Shown here one piece after another: positions 34,147 through 53,522 of a stretch of DNA of 64,000 nucleotides. The stretch comes from Lactifluus volemus. Taxonomy: Eukaryota > Basidiomycota > Agaricomycetes > Russulales > Russulaceae. A program made the position numbers and the translations under genes. The stretch is from positions 124,001-188,000 of the forward strand of contig WTXI01000006.1 in assembly GCA_022376515.1 (NCBI GenBank), given 5' to 3'. The notes beneath the pieces were generated by a model, which saw only the letters and a list, made by a program, of their open reading frames with translations, was not told the DNA's origin and ran no database searches. Every line of letters begins with the position of its first letter. The first letter of the stretch is position 1.

Positions 34147-37100
34147 CTATGGTTGATCATCAATAAAAATACGATTCACGTCTGGCCACGCGTCCTTGCC
34201 CCCCTGCTTGTACGCCTTTTCCCGCTCTACCCAATATGCAACTTCTTCACCAATCCGTACGGGAGCCCACACCCGCTCACCAGTGTCACCGTCCGTCTCC
34301 GCCGAAAACCAACGGGGGCGATGTGGTGGCATACGGCCCTCCTCGCGAGCCTTGCGTATAACCCGTTGATGTTCTTCTTGTTTTGTCTTGAGCATGTTGG
34401 CATGCTCGTACCGCCCCAACTCAAACGCGCGCTGATCTGGACGCATGCGACAATCCGTCGGTGGAAGATAGGGTCGAAGGGTGTCCTCTGGGAGGTTATT
34501 CAACGTGATTGCGAATGGCGACAAATTGAACGGCGCGGGAGGTTTCTCAGAATTACGCCAAAGAAGTATAAATTCAGGCGTTGGTGAAGGCGAGTTTGGT
34601 CCGCAGACAGTCTCGTCTGGATTCAACAAGCCTGATCCGGTGCCCACTGCCGCATGATAAGTTGGCTGTTCCATCGCCCGCAATCTCGTAAGCAACATTG
34701 CCTGTAGCATCTGCAACGTAACCCGAGATTTCAAACGCGTCTTTACCGCGCCATCCTCTTGGCTTGAACGTCAGCATGCATTGATCATTTGTGCGGTGAT
34801 TCGTGACCTTGCAGAACTAGAGTTAACAGTTGGGGCAGCCCAATATGCCGGGTGAACGTACAATCATATCGCCATAATGATCAATCGTTGGTGATCCAAG
34901 GATGAAGCCCGAAACGTTCGTGGTGACCTTTTTCCAACTATAGTGTTCAACTGCAAACTCAAAACCCAACCGTTCTTTCTTGAGTTTGGGATACGTGGAT
35001 TCCCAATCAACAGGAAGGAGAATGTCGGCATTCGCGACACCCGTTGGACGGATTTCGAATGACTTGCCGGTGAATTTATTCTGGGCATCGACCTGCACGA
35101 CAAACTCATTACGATTATTACAGATGAGTATTAGGAGGAGAATACTTTCCTCGCCGTAGTAATGCCACCTGGGGCTTTCGGCCCAACATGCCGATATCGG
35201 GGGGTGGTGGCTCACTTGCTCGGAGATATAACGGTATTCTCTGTCCAGCCGACCGTATTCAAACGTTTCGCTCTATGAAATCAAACTTAAGGGAAAAAAA
35301 AATCAGCAGAAAGAATCTTACAAGCATGGGGTTGAAGGGCTTCGCGATGCGGCCAATGGTCGATGCATAATTCGACATCGCAAATGCAGCTACAAAAGCT
35401 ATGCGACGTAAGGGGTCGCGTTCCTTGGAGGCTGCGTCCACTAGGGGGGGAGCACAATAGACGTCATTCCGACTGAGCACAGAGGAAAGAGAGATACTTA
35501 CAACATTCCGAGAACTCCATATCTTCCGCCTGATACGGTCGCCGTCAATACTCCTTTCTCCGCGAGAGAGAGAAAGACCATACCATACGCTGTAGCATAC
35601 TTGTGGGTTCATTGAAGAAAACAGGAAAGCTGATCTTTGTCAAATCTTTGCCGATACTATGCTTCAAAACGCTCCAAAGACTAGTGGGTGGCCGATTGTC
35701 GGTTTCAAGGTCGAGGTGCTTGCGCAGAACTCTGTACCCTTCGTATTGTCCTTTATCAATATGCTTGGGAAGCAGAGGTTCAGGCTGCCCAGAAAGTGCC
35801 TCGTGCACGACCAGGTTCGGCAAAGCATTTGACTCTATCGCATCAAAGAACTCGTCCTCTTCATCCGTATCAACTGTGCCATCGTCGCCAGATCCAGTAA
35901 TTCCTATCATACCAACAGAGGATGGCCGCTGCAGGGAAAGGCGTCGAAAGCCTGAAGGTGAAGTGGATATTGAACGACCGAGGGCCACCGCTAGACTCGC
36001 GCTTGCTCCGATGGAGTCAGATGGAGACTGTTGTCGTGCCGTCGAAGGACTTATGATCGCTGTGTTTGTGGGTTCTTGAAACTCGCCTTCTTCGATTGGA
36101 GGTGACAATGGAAGTGCGGACGGCCGCGACTTTACTGTCCCCGAGCCCTCACCGCCAGAAGCACTCGTATCAATGCGGCTATGCCTTCGTGAGTGCCTTC
36201 GAAGCTCACGCTCCAAAATCTCCCCTTCTTGGACAACCGATTGAAGACTCTGTTCCCATACCATCTGGCGTTCCCGTTCACGCGCGAGTCGGGTTCTCCA
36301 CCAATGATCGCGTTCTTTAGCCATATGGAGGTATTCATTCAACATGCCTTGCAGAGTCCCGAGAGATTCCTTGAGGGCACTACTCAACTCAACAGTACGA
36401 GCGACAGGAGTAGATGGGGACGACAAGTCAGTTAGGAGCTGCATTGTGAGTTCAAGCTGAGCGGCCGTCGAATTGCCATGCAGTTCGAACGAGGGCTCAT
36501 GAGGGAGTGTGGGGGTGTTGTAGATGCGATCGGTGCTATCGTTAGCGGAGGATGCGTCATGATGCTCGTCGTTTCCCCGATCCAGTAGCGAGTGGTCACC
36601 TTGATTTGAAATCTCGCCACCTTCGTCGTCTGTGGGTATCAAGGAGCTGACCGACTCGACATCACGATCATTTTTTTGAGAATGTAGTACAGAAAGCGCC
36701 GCGTTGATACTGATTCGAGGAGACTTCCTTTGAAGGGATGAAGCGTCACTGTCGTTAGGGCTCGGCTTATGTTTCGCGTGTTCAATAGCCCTGGATATGG
36801 CCTGCGTCCACCGAGAAGCTTCGACAGGATGATTGGCCTTCATATACCATTTTTGTACATTTGAGCGTCCTCGCGAAGGCATGGAGTGGACTTCAAAGCG
36901 CAACTTTTCACCACCTGTCGGAGGACGCAAGACAGCTGTTTTCATGGCAATGGAACCACGGCTCGCTACTTGCTCATCTTCCTGGTGATGATAATCTGAC
37001 AAGTTCTTGGGATGAGCAGACAGCATTCAAAGGGGAATCCTTACATGACAAGTAACCGTCCTGGAGTACAAACCAGCGCGTACCATATCCCCGGGCGACG

Positions 37101-38153
37101 TTTGTATATTTGTTAAGGTAGCCCTTGAGCGTTGGAGGACCAGTTATGGGACCATCGTTAATGAGGGTGGTATCGTTATTTGCGACTGTAGCAGGGTATC
37201 AGCATGAGAAGACAAAGCACAAAAGCATATTATGCTAACATTGTCGCAAAAACACGCGGGTCTTGTCGTCTTTGCCGACAACTTCTTGCACGGCGCGACC
37301 TCGGCGATCCCTCATAAATACATCCGCTCCAGCACGCACGGCAATTTCGATCAGACGAAGATCCTTTCGTCTGGTGGCCTCATGAAGTAAGGTCGTACCG
37401 GATGTGTCATCGAGGTATGAGAGGTCGAGTAGTCGGGCCCGCGGGGAAGAGACGAGGGCGATAAGCATGGGTGAAGGAGGGTCGTTTCGCGGAGATAGAA
37501 TGTAGGTGCGCAGTAGAGATCGGTATGACGCAGTGAGAAGTGATCGCGAGTCTAAACACGAGGCGCTGAAACGTAAGTGGAAGAATAGGGGGGAAGAACA
37601 AATAAGAACTCGCCGTTGATGACAGATAAAACGTCCTTTCCCCTGGCTACATCTATGCACGTCCTTCCATTACTGTCTCGAAGAGTGTCATCAATACCAT
37701 CTTGGTCGAGAAGTAGGTTGACAACATCAGCGCGACCGAGTGAAGCGGCTAAATGGAGTGCGGTGGTCCCCGATGCTGGCGGGTGGATGGCATTTGGTGA
37801 AATGGACCTGTGAGAGAGCAGAAGGGAAACAGTTTGGACTTTGGAGGAATGAGAGACAAGGAATGGTCAACGAAATTCGAGACGCACTGGAGGCACAGCG
37901 AACTGCAAGGTGTAGAGCTGCGGCACCAAGGTCAGTCTCAGCTTGACGAGATGTACGCCGTTCCTTGCTGATGAGAGTAAGAAAGGGGTGAATGAGGGCG
38001 GGGTCACCTAAGATTGGATGGTCAAACAAAGTTTATTTTGATGATGATGAGGAAGAAGAGGGTACCAGATCTAAGAGCTGAAAGAAGTTTGACTTGATAG
38101 AGAGGTTCTGACAATGAAATTTGAGAAGAGGAGGGTGAGGGAGAGGAAGACAT
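34147..38153 (-). CDS. Oxysterol-binding protein with ankyrin repeats, PH domain and FFAT motif (Osh1/Osh2 type; two apparent frameshifts)
   Basis: The ATG at 38153 starts [20 protein letters not shown]. Ankyrin units follow ([45 protein letters not shown]). The PH domain runs from [20 protein letters not shown] to [21 protein letters not shown] long linker contains the FFAT motif EFFDAIE (35833-35853). The sterol-binding ORD begins [20 protein letters not shown] and includes the hallmark [11 protein letters not shown], then [32 protein letters not shown] and [17 protein letters not shown]. It should carry sterol or PI4P at membrane contacts, held to the ER by VAP proteins through FFAT. The ORD is broken twice: CCC at 34677-34679 and CC at 34650-34651 each need one more base to read [14 protein letters not shown], then [13 protein letters not shown]. 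Confidence 0.88.
35833..35853 (-). other. FFAT motif (VAP-binding) in the oxysterol-binding protein
   Basis: The seven residues EFFDAIE match the FFAT consensus EFFDAxE exactly. They are preceded by an acidic tract (DTDEEDE), as the VAP MSP domain requires. Confidence 0.85.
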
Positions 38154-38219
38154 TTTGTTGTTCGTTCAACCTCGACTGCGGACGCGCATATAAATGGTAA
38201 TGAAAAAGTGATCAGAGAT

Positions 38220-38722
38220 CTATCTTGATGATGTCACCTCCTCTCCTCCCTCCCTCCCAATACTGTCAACAGGTGGCGCACCCCAAACAATCGTCTTCCG
38301 CTTCGGGTCAAAAGCTCGGGGAAACCTTTTTTCTAATCCCGCTAGCAACCCCACCGCCTTGACTTGCGCTTCTCCCGACACCGTCGTCATTATTGACCCA
38401 TCTTTATCATCCTTCACGTCCACATCCTTCACTCCGGCTCTCGCCATCGCACGTGCCTCTTCATCCACATCATCAAAGTTGTCCTGCTTGACTACTCTTA
38501 TCGAGTATAACCACACTCCGACAGCAAATGAGCTAATGGCAAGGCCTGTGACCATGTTCTTCACCCTGTATGGTTCACGCGCTCGCATTAACCCTTGGGA
38601 CATCTGTAACATAGGTGTTGATGATTTCTAGAATAGAAAGGTCCTTGAGACAAACGTACATAGCCACCCGGGCGGTAGCTTGTTGTTGCTGCCCTTCGGT
38701 CGATATATTGCGAGTCGCTCAT
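38220..38722 (-). CDS. COA3: Cytochrome c oxidase assembly factor 3 (Coa3)
   Basis: The ATG at 38722 begins MSDSQYIDRRAATTSYRPGG. A GTACGT intron follows, then MSQGLMRAREPYRVKNMVTG, one transmembrane helix (LAISSFAVGVWLYSIRVV) and KQDNFDDVDEEA. The RAREPYRVKN block directly before the single helix is the Coa3/CCDC56 signature. Coa3 binds newly made Cox1 with Cox14 in the inner mitochondrial membrane and couples its translation to assembly. The C-terminal part is acidic then basic, ending IVWGAPPVDSIGREGGE. The protein (about 145 residues) is a little longer than yeast Coa3. It is next to Cox7 on the same strand. Confidence 0.85.
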
Positions 38723-39048
38723 GATGTATGTTGGCAGCAAAAAATTATTAATAACTTAATTTCGCGGAACGACATTAGACATCTGATCCCACTTGTGGTC
38801 CGAACTCCGCCGAAAGGAAACAATGAATTTGATTTTACCCGCTCCCACCTCTCGGATGTACCGTAGCAATTGGGGGGCGTCGTCCTGAATTTCAGACCTC
38901 ACTGCCGTGCATCCCTCATTGATATCTTCAGTGTCGAATCGAGACTGATCACGCAAAGATTCAAAAAATGTACACAGCGACGGATATTGAGATATGGTTA
39001 TGGTTCAGTTATGTTTCATTGCACAAAGTCTAAGGGAGGCCGAATCTC

Positions 39049-39486
39049 TTATTGCTTGCCCTGATGAGAGGCAGAAAGTCTCAGTTCCATCTAGGAAAGT
39101 CGACGTGGCAGAGAGGTTCGCGCACCTTAACGAGCGAGTACGCACTGTAGCCAATAGCACCAACGCCAAGCGCGAATCCTGACATGTAAAGACCTGGAAC
39201 ATCGATGAATATACGCTCACGCTACTCCGTGATATATAAAAAATTCCAAGTACCCATATATAGGCCAGAGCGGGGAGGGCGGTAGTAAATGGGCTTGTGG
39301 GATTGCTGCAGAAGTGAAACAAACCCCGGGTGAACACAAAACTTTAAAAGATTCGACAAAAGTTGAGCAGACCTGATACAACCTCTGCCTTTCTGGAACA
39401 AAATTTTTCCCTGTGGGTGTGATTAATTCATAGCCTAGTCTCGCAGCGAAAGATAGGGACGAACTGTAAACGAGCGCGTCGAGCAT
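39049..39486 (-). CDS. COX7: Cytochrome c oxidase subunit 7 (Cox7, subunit VIIa type)
   Basis: Four exons spell GKNFVPERQRLYQ, QSHKPIYYRPPRSGLYMG, LYMSGFALGVGAIGYSAYSL and VKGKQ, ending at 39049-39051. QRLYQxSxKPIYYRxPRSGLY is the same pattern as yeast Cox7 (QKIFQ...KPLWWRHPRSALY), followed by one transmembrane helix. The protein is a small inner-membrane subunit of complex IV. Introns: GTCTGC donor after LYQ, GTACTT after LYMG and GTGCGC after SLVK. The start is uncertain: the ATG at 39486 gives a 25-residue leader (MLDALVYSSSLSFAARL) that may be a presequence or may hide a further intron. It is divergent from Yaf9, 129 bases away. Confidence 0.82.
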
Positions 39487-39615
39487 TGTTACGATGCGGG
39501 TGGTTGCCTTCAACGGGATGTACCGATATCATCCCATTTTCGGAGGTCACGGCAACTCCCGATCCCGCTTACGCTTCAATGCAACTCTCGGTCCGACGAC
39601 CCCGTTGAACTTTCG
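39487..39615. promoter_or_regulatory. Shared divergent promoter of COX7 and YAF9
   Basis: Only 129 bases lie between the start codons, with no TATA box seen. Both promoters must overlap here. Confidence 0.5.
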
Positions 39616-40548
39616 ATGTCCACAGAGCGTGTCCGCGTCAAGGTCTGATCTCGTCCACGGGCTCTCAGTAACGTTCATTTTTTCTGAATTTCGCTGTTTC
39701 TTTACAGGGCCTTTCTATCTACAGACCCATCATATATGGGAACACTGCCGAAGTGCTGACTCCTGAAGAACGCGAGGTCCACCCTTCGCGTGAGCACACT
39801 CATCGTTGGACTGTCGCCGTGCGCAGCGCTGCATCCGCAGAAAATTCGGACATTGTAGGCGGCGCGGACGACCTTGGTTATTTCATTCGCAGAGTAACGT
39901 TCAAACTCCACGAAACATATCCGAACCCTTCAAGGAGTAAGTTCCCGCTCTCGCCCAGTACGATCAACTTCATAATCCGCGCAGACATAGACAAGCCTCC
40001 ATTTGAAGTCACAGAAACGGGGTGCGCCCAGAGCTATACACTTTTTTCTTCCTTCTCACCATTCCCGATAGATGGGGAGAGTTTGAGATTCAAATAAGAG
40101 TCACGTTCATAACCGAGGCGGGGGAGAAACCTATTCTGCTGTACCACCACCTCAAATTACATCCGTGGACGGCATCTGGCGCAGACGTAGAGGTGCCCCC
40201 CCCGCTGATGTTGCTGCCCAGCTCGGACCAGTCCATTCGTGGCAGTACGACGAGATCGTTTTCACCGACCCTTTCCAGCAGTTCCTCAACATTCTCACCG
40301 CACATCCACCCACACCACTCCCCAAAGCTCGTCGTAGGCCAGTCCCATTCCACGTCGCAAACCCGGGAGCATTCGATGCGAGCAAAGGAGGCGTACCCGA
40401 ATTCACCGCCGTTATGGAAAAAGATGAGATTCAGCGTTTGGAAGACGCGAGGAAGACGGTCATTGCAGAGCAAGAAAAGCTCCGCGCGGCTCTCACTGAG
40501 AGAGACAAGGAGCTAGAAAAGCTTAAGAGTGAGCTAGGTGAGATATGA
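39616..40548 (+). CDS. YAF9: YEATS-domain protein Yaf9 (NuA4/SWR1 subunit; one apparent frameshift)
   Basis: Exon 1 is MSTERVRVK (39616-39642). Exon 2, from 39708, starts [20 protein letters not shown]. The YEATS domain follows: [56 protein letters not shown] and [15 protein letters not shown]. Its aromatic cage reads acylated histone H3 lysines. The C-terminus has [40 protein letters not shown] and a coiled coil ([20 protein letters not shown]), as in Yaf9 proteins shared by the NuA4 and SWR1 complexes. The frame breaks at the C8 run 40196-40203; nine C would read [19 protein letters not shown]. Without that base the protein would lose its coiled coil. Confidence 0.88.
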
Positions 40549-40645
40549 GATATGTTCATGGAGACAGTTGTGCATCGTGTGTATTACTACAGCTTGTCTG
40601 TGTCATTCCCACCCCACTATCTAAAGGGCACTCATTAGCGCATCC

Positions 40646-49241
<8,596 letters not shown>

Positions 49242-49404
49242 GGGGTGCCTCACGCCTGCTGGCTGGCGACAGGTCGGGTAGATAGAATATCAAAGTGAAA
49301 GGCAAGGTGACGCGACGCGACGCGACATCATGACCACATGACGCGTCTGAATTCAGTTTCATGACCCTGCGATACTGAGATACCTTTAGGGTATTCTACT
49401 TACA

Positions 49405-52374
49405 TCACTTGCGACCTGCTCTACGCTTATCTCTAGCTTTCACCCGCTCTAGTGCCTTCTCTTCAGCTCTTTCTACCTCAATGCTCCCAAACACCCTTTT
49501 CATGCGTTCGTGATAGGACTTGTCCTTGTCACGCTGTTTCTCCTGCTCCACCCCTGCCAGGTACCTGGCATCCTTCCGCAATTCTCGTATAGCGCCCTTC
49601 CTCTCCTCTTTGTATGTTTGCGCAGCTTGGCGGCCTCTTGACGCTCATGATCAGGGTCACGCTTGCGGAGATAGGACGAAGATGAGCTCTCAAACTTCGG
49701 TTGTATGAGGGAATGGGGATAGGCTTGTGTGACTGGAGGCGGAGAGGCTGCCGTTCCTGGCGCGAGAACTTCATGAGTCTCTGGGTGATGTCTACCGTCC
49801 GAGATATTCGGTTCTTGAAGAAATATTAGACATGTAATGTATGGGAAATGAAGCCTCACTTGGAGCGATGAACAGAGGACATCGGAATCGATATCACCAA
49901 GGATCTGCAGTACAGGTCCGTATAGTTCGACGAATCCACTAAGAGTCTTGCATGATTCAGAAAACCGAGCAGAAGATCGACTGTAAGACCTAGAAGATCT
50001 ACGTTCGTCTGCGCAGTAACCCGCTTATCGCCAATGATGGCAACAAGGTCAGGTCTGTTCACCGATAGTGTCTTTGCCTCGCCTTTACCAATGACACACA
50101 ACTGTCCATTGTGGTGTCTTTGGGATGGCGGTGAGCTTCGCCCCGATTCAGCGGGGACTCTTCTTGCGGTGACAGTGACAGGAAAGTATTGGTCAAGAAG
50201 CTGATAGCCTCGGGTACAAACCGCTTGGAGAGTGTCTCATACTGAAGAAACAGTGTGCAGAGAAACAAGCCACTGGCAACATCAATGAGAGACTTATCTT
50301 GCATAAGCCAAGATAGGATCCCATCAGAAGGCGTGCTGGAGAAACGACTACGTGGTGCATGTCGCTTGTTGGCCACAAAGCGCCCAGGGTTCGTAAGAGG
50401 ACCAGTTCTGGCAGACCAGGCCAGGTCTTGGCGTCGCAATCTACTGCGCTGCGATTCAAACCTCGCCTTAGGTTCTTGTGCATCAAAGACAGCTTTCTGA
50501 TAAAATGCTCCGCGGTCTGCCTAGGGTACGCATTGGTGAGCGCACGGATGTGCAGAAGCAAGTCGGAAACAACAGATAATTGGGGATCTGGAGAAGATGT
50601 GACGTGGAGAATATGATCAATAAGAACACCTGCTAACACCTTGGGATGGTCTTATGTAAGGCGCGAGATACGACGGATGAATCCAAAGCACACCTGCAGC
50701 CTTGAAGGATTTTCCGCGCCCAAGCTAGGATGATGCAGAGCACGGATACGCTCTACAACAGTTGGAATATCCTGATCTGCGATGCCCTTGATAATATCAA
50801 GGAACTCTTCGTGAGATGACGGACAAGGGAAGGTGTATGGCAATTCTCTGAAATCCGTGAGCCCGTAACGCGCACTTCCGTCCAGATCCGAGGGTTCTGA
50901 GCCACTTGCATCGGAAAAACCGTGCCATGGAGTCTCAAGATCGTCATGTTGTGCTCCATATTCTGATGCACTACTATCTTCGTCGTTGGTGTCATCCACG
51001 GAGCTACCTGATTCACTGGTCCCCTCCACGATTGATTTCAAGCCTCCGCCTAGTCCGTCCAAGTCATTCGCATCATTGAAGTCGTCTTCAAGATCATCAC
51101 CGCCAATGATCGCCTTCGTTTTGCTGGTCTGCCTTCTTCGCTGCTTTCGACATCATCCTCTCCGTTCATCCGTCTAATGCGTCGACGCTCTGCCTTTTCC
51201 AAAGCACATTTAGCCTCCAAGGCTAGCTCCTCATCGGTTTTAGCCCGATCCTTTGGCTTGGACCGTTGATCAAAAATCAGTTCCCGCACAAACTGATCAT
51301 ACTGCTGGTCGCGATCTTCTCCGGCTGCACCAACGGCCTGCGAGCTAAGCTTCTGTTCAAGGGACTCTGACAACGGGTCTGGACCCGAGAGCAGCCCACG
51401 AATGGTGTCGAGTTCCTGATCCAGCTGGTAACGGATATCATCGGCTTCTTCCCGTTGCTTCTGTCTGAGCGCCTGAAAAAGTGAATTAGAGGTTACTGTT
51501 GACCTGGGAGAGACACTTAATTCGTACTTTGTGTTCTTTACTTTTTGCTATAACTTCTGCCATCACCTCTGCTTTGGTTTTTTTATATGCAGGCTACAAA
51601 GAACATATAAATTAGCGAGAGCATAGCCGAAACATAAACTAGCTGACTTCGTCACCATCTTCGCTCCCACTCTCGAACCCACCAAAGTGTGACTTTTTGA
51701 CCACCTCGCTGTCAATCTGGCCTAAGAAAAGGAAAAGTCAATAGAGGTAACTGATCCAAAATCGAGTGCGGACCATGCTTTGTCTCCTCTTCGTCACTAT
51801 CGAGTTCAAGTCCCGCACCAGCAAAGTCATCAAGGTTGGACAGGCTTTGGCCATAATGGGTTAAATCGGCTTCGTCTTCGAGATGGAAAGCAGCTCCCTT
51901 TGAGGCGCGCTGCCTCTCTCGCGTAAAACGTTCAAGCATACGTTCTTCCGGCGTGAGAGTGGGGTCATTCTCGCCAAAGCGTCTGTCAAGGATGCCACCT
52001 GCGCGGCCCCTCTCCTCGAACTCTTTGAGAAGAGTTCGCTTCCGCTAAGGTCAGACGAAAAAAAAAGCTGAGTGGCAATACGGATAGTGGGCACAGACGT
52101 GACTCACTGCATCGATACCCGCCTGTTTACTCTGTGCTGGCTTCCCACTGACGCCTTTTAATTTCCTTCCTCCGACATCATGTTTGAGTTTTGTGACCTT
52201 GATGTCAAAAGGGTTCAGTTTTTGCTGAATTTCGTGGAGTCTAGCTGCACGCTTTGCGTTGTCTCTTTCCTCATTCTGAGCGCGTTTTCGTTTCCGCCCT
52301 GGCTGAGGCTGTCTCGAAAGACCAGCTTGCGATAAGGCCGACTTGAGCTGCGATAACTGCGAGCCTTTGCCCAT
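49405..52374 (-). CDS. NOP14: Nucleolar ribosome-assembly protein Nop14 (one apparent frameshift)
   Basis: The ATG at 52374 starts MGKGSQLSQLKSALSQAGL. The diagnostic block is LNPFDIKVTKLKHDVGGRKL, then KGVSGKPAQSKQAGID. After introns come RKRTLLKEFEERGRAGGILD, RRFGENDPTLTPEERMLERF and a long acidic Asp/Glu/Ser region. The C-terminus has LIQPKFESSSSSYLRKRDPD, then YKEERKGAIRELRKDARYLA and a basic Lys/Arg-rich tail, stop at 49405-49407. Nop14 belongs to the small-subunit processome and is needed for 18S rRNA maturation in the nucleolus. The C-terminal frame breaks at an A3 run (plus strand TTT 49617-49619). Four A restore AAKLRKTYKEERKG; as written it ends early in a foreign frame. Confidence 0.85.
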
Positions 52375-52594
52375 GTAGAACGCGCCAAAGGATTATGGGC
52401 CGGGCCGGGGCACCCCGTCTTTGTTGATCGGGCAAAGTGGGAAAGTAGATCCACATTTGTGTCTGTCTGTGTATTGTTCTGTTGTGTGTCTGGCTTTCGA
52501 ATTAACCTACTTGCCACCGCTTTTAAGGCCGCCAGTGGTCTGAGTACGACTCAAGTCTCTCCTTGACTAGCTTCTACAACAACCAATATCCTGC

Positions 52595-53522
52595 ATGTCA
52601 CCCACTTTGCGCTCCAACACGACCTCCCCCGGCAGGACCGGTGTTAAAACAACCCCTACCAAGTCGCCTCGTAAAGTCCCCCACTGCTCCAAATGTCAAC
52701 GCCCAAGAGCAGGCCATCCCCGTCAAGGTTGTCCTTACACTGAATCACCGCGTTCTGGTATCCAACCAACTTTGGATATCACCCAGTCAATGGATTCACT
52801 TGTTATATCTCCCACAAAAACCAAACCTCATGAACGCCAACGCCGCCAACCAGCCCATGAGATGACACTCGCATCACTCTCTACGGAATCCAGCGAGATT
52901 CTGAACCGACTCCTGCAGCCCGAGATACACGTGACCATGGTACGGGAGAAGGAAAGGTGGGCACACGAGTCCTACCTCAGAATTTCACCAGAGTCCCGAC
53001 ATCCTCCGAAGTGGCCTTTTAGGGAGGGTAGGATTATGCCTGGAACCCTTATCACGCCAAGACCGAGCTTTTTGACTGAGATACCTGAAGTGGAACGAGT
53101 CCAGTCCGACATCCACGGGCGCTCGGATAGCAAGGCATCGGTCATGGTACCGCCGCCGCCACAGATGGGTGCTGGTCCACTCCCCTCGTTCGATCTATGA
53201 GCCTGGAGGAAAGGACGGCCTTTTTGGATGGTCTAGCAGAAGTATCATGGGGCCCGCCTGCTGCAGTGTATTCCATCCATGCATACGACTTGCACCGCAT
53301 GGCGGAAGCCGCAAGGAACCTTGGATTTTATACAGGTCTGTGCTCCCCGAGACAGGTTCCAGGGAAGAAGGACTGCTGATCCTCGGGAGAGATGTCAGGG
53401 CAGTTGAAGATTTGCTCGCCAAATTATCACGAGAAACTCCCAAGCAGAGCAGCATCCGTGCGGTTGCTGGTGGAGCCGTTGCAGGAGCAGTAGCAACGTT
53501 TACGGGATTAGCTTTGGCCTGA
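52595..53522 (+). CDS. Conserved-looking protein of unknown function with CSKC...GHPRQGCPY motif (two apparent frameshifts)
   Basis: Unknown family. The ATG at 52595 starts MSPTLRSNTTSPGRTG. Residues of about 30-50 contain a compact Cys/His motif, HCSKCQRPRAGHPRQGCPY, that could bind one zinc. The middle is disordered, followed by PEIHVTMVREKERWAHESYL. A helical stretch in another frame (EERTAFLDGLAEVSW, AYDLHRMAEAARNLGFYTG) and a third frame (VLPETGSREEGLLILGRDVR, AVEDLLAKLSRE) follow. The protein ends with a Gly/Ala-rich hydrophobic segment, AVAGGAVAGAVATFTGLALA, that could be a membrane helix. Adding one C at 53182-53185 and one G at 53335-53336 joins all three frames into a protein of about 310 residues. 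It is divergent from NOP14. The joined model is an inference. Confidence 0.5.
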
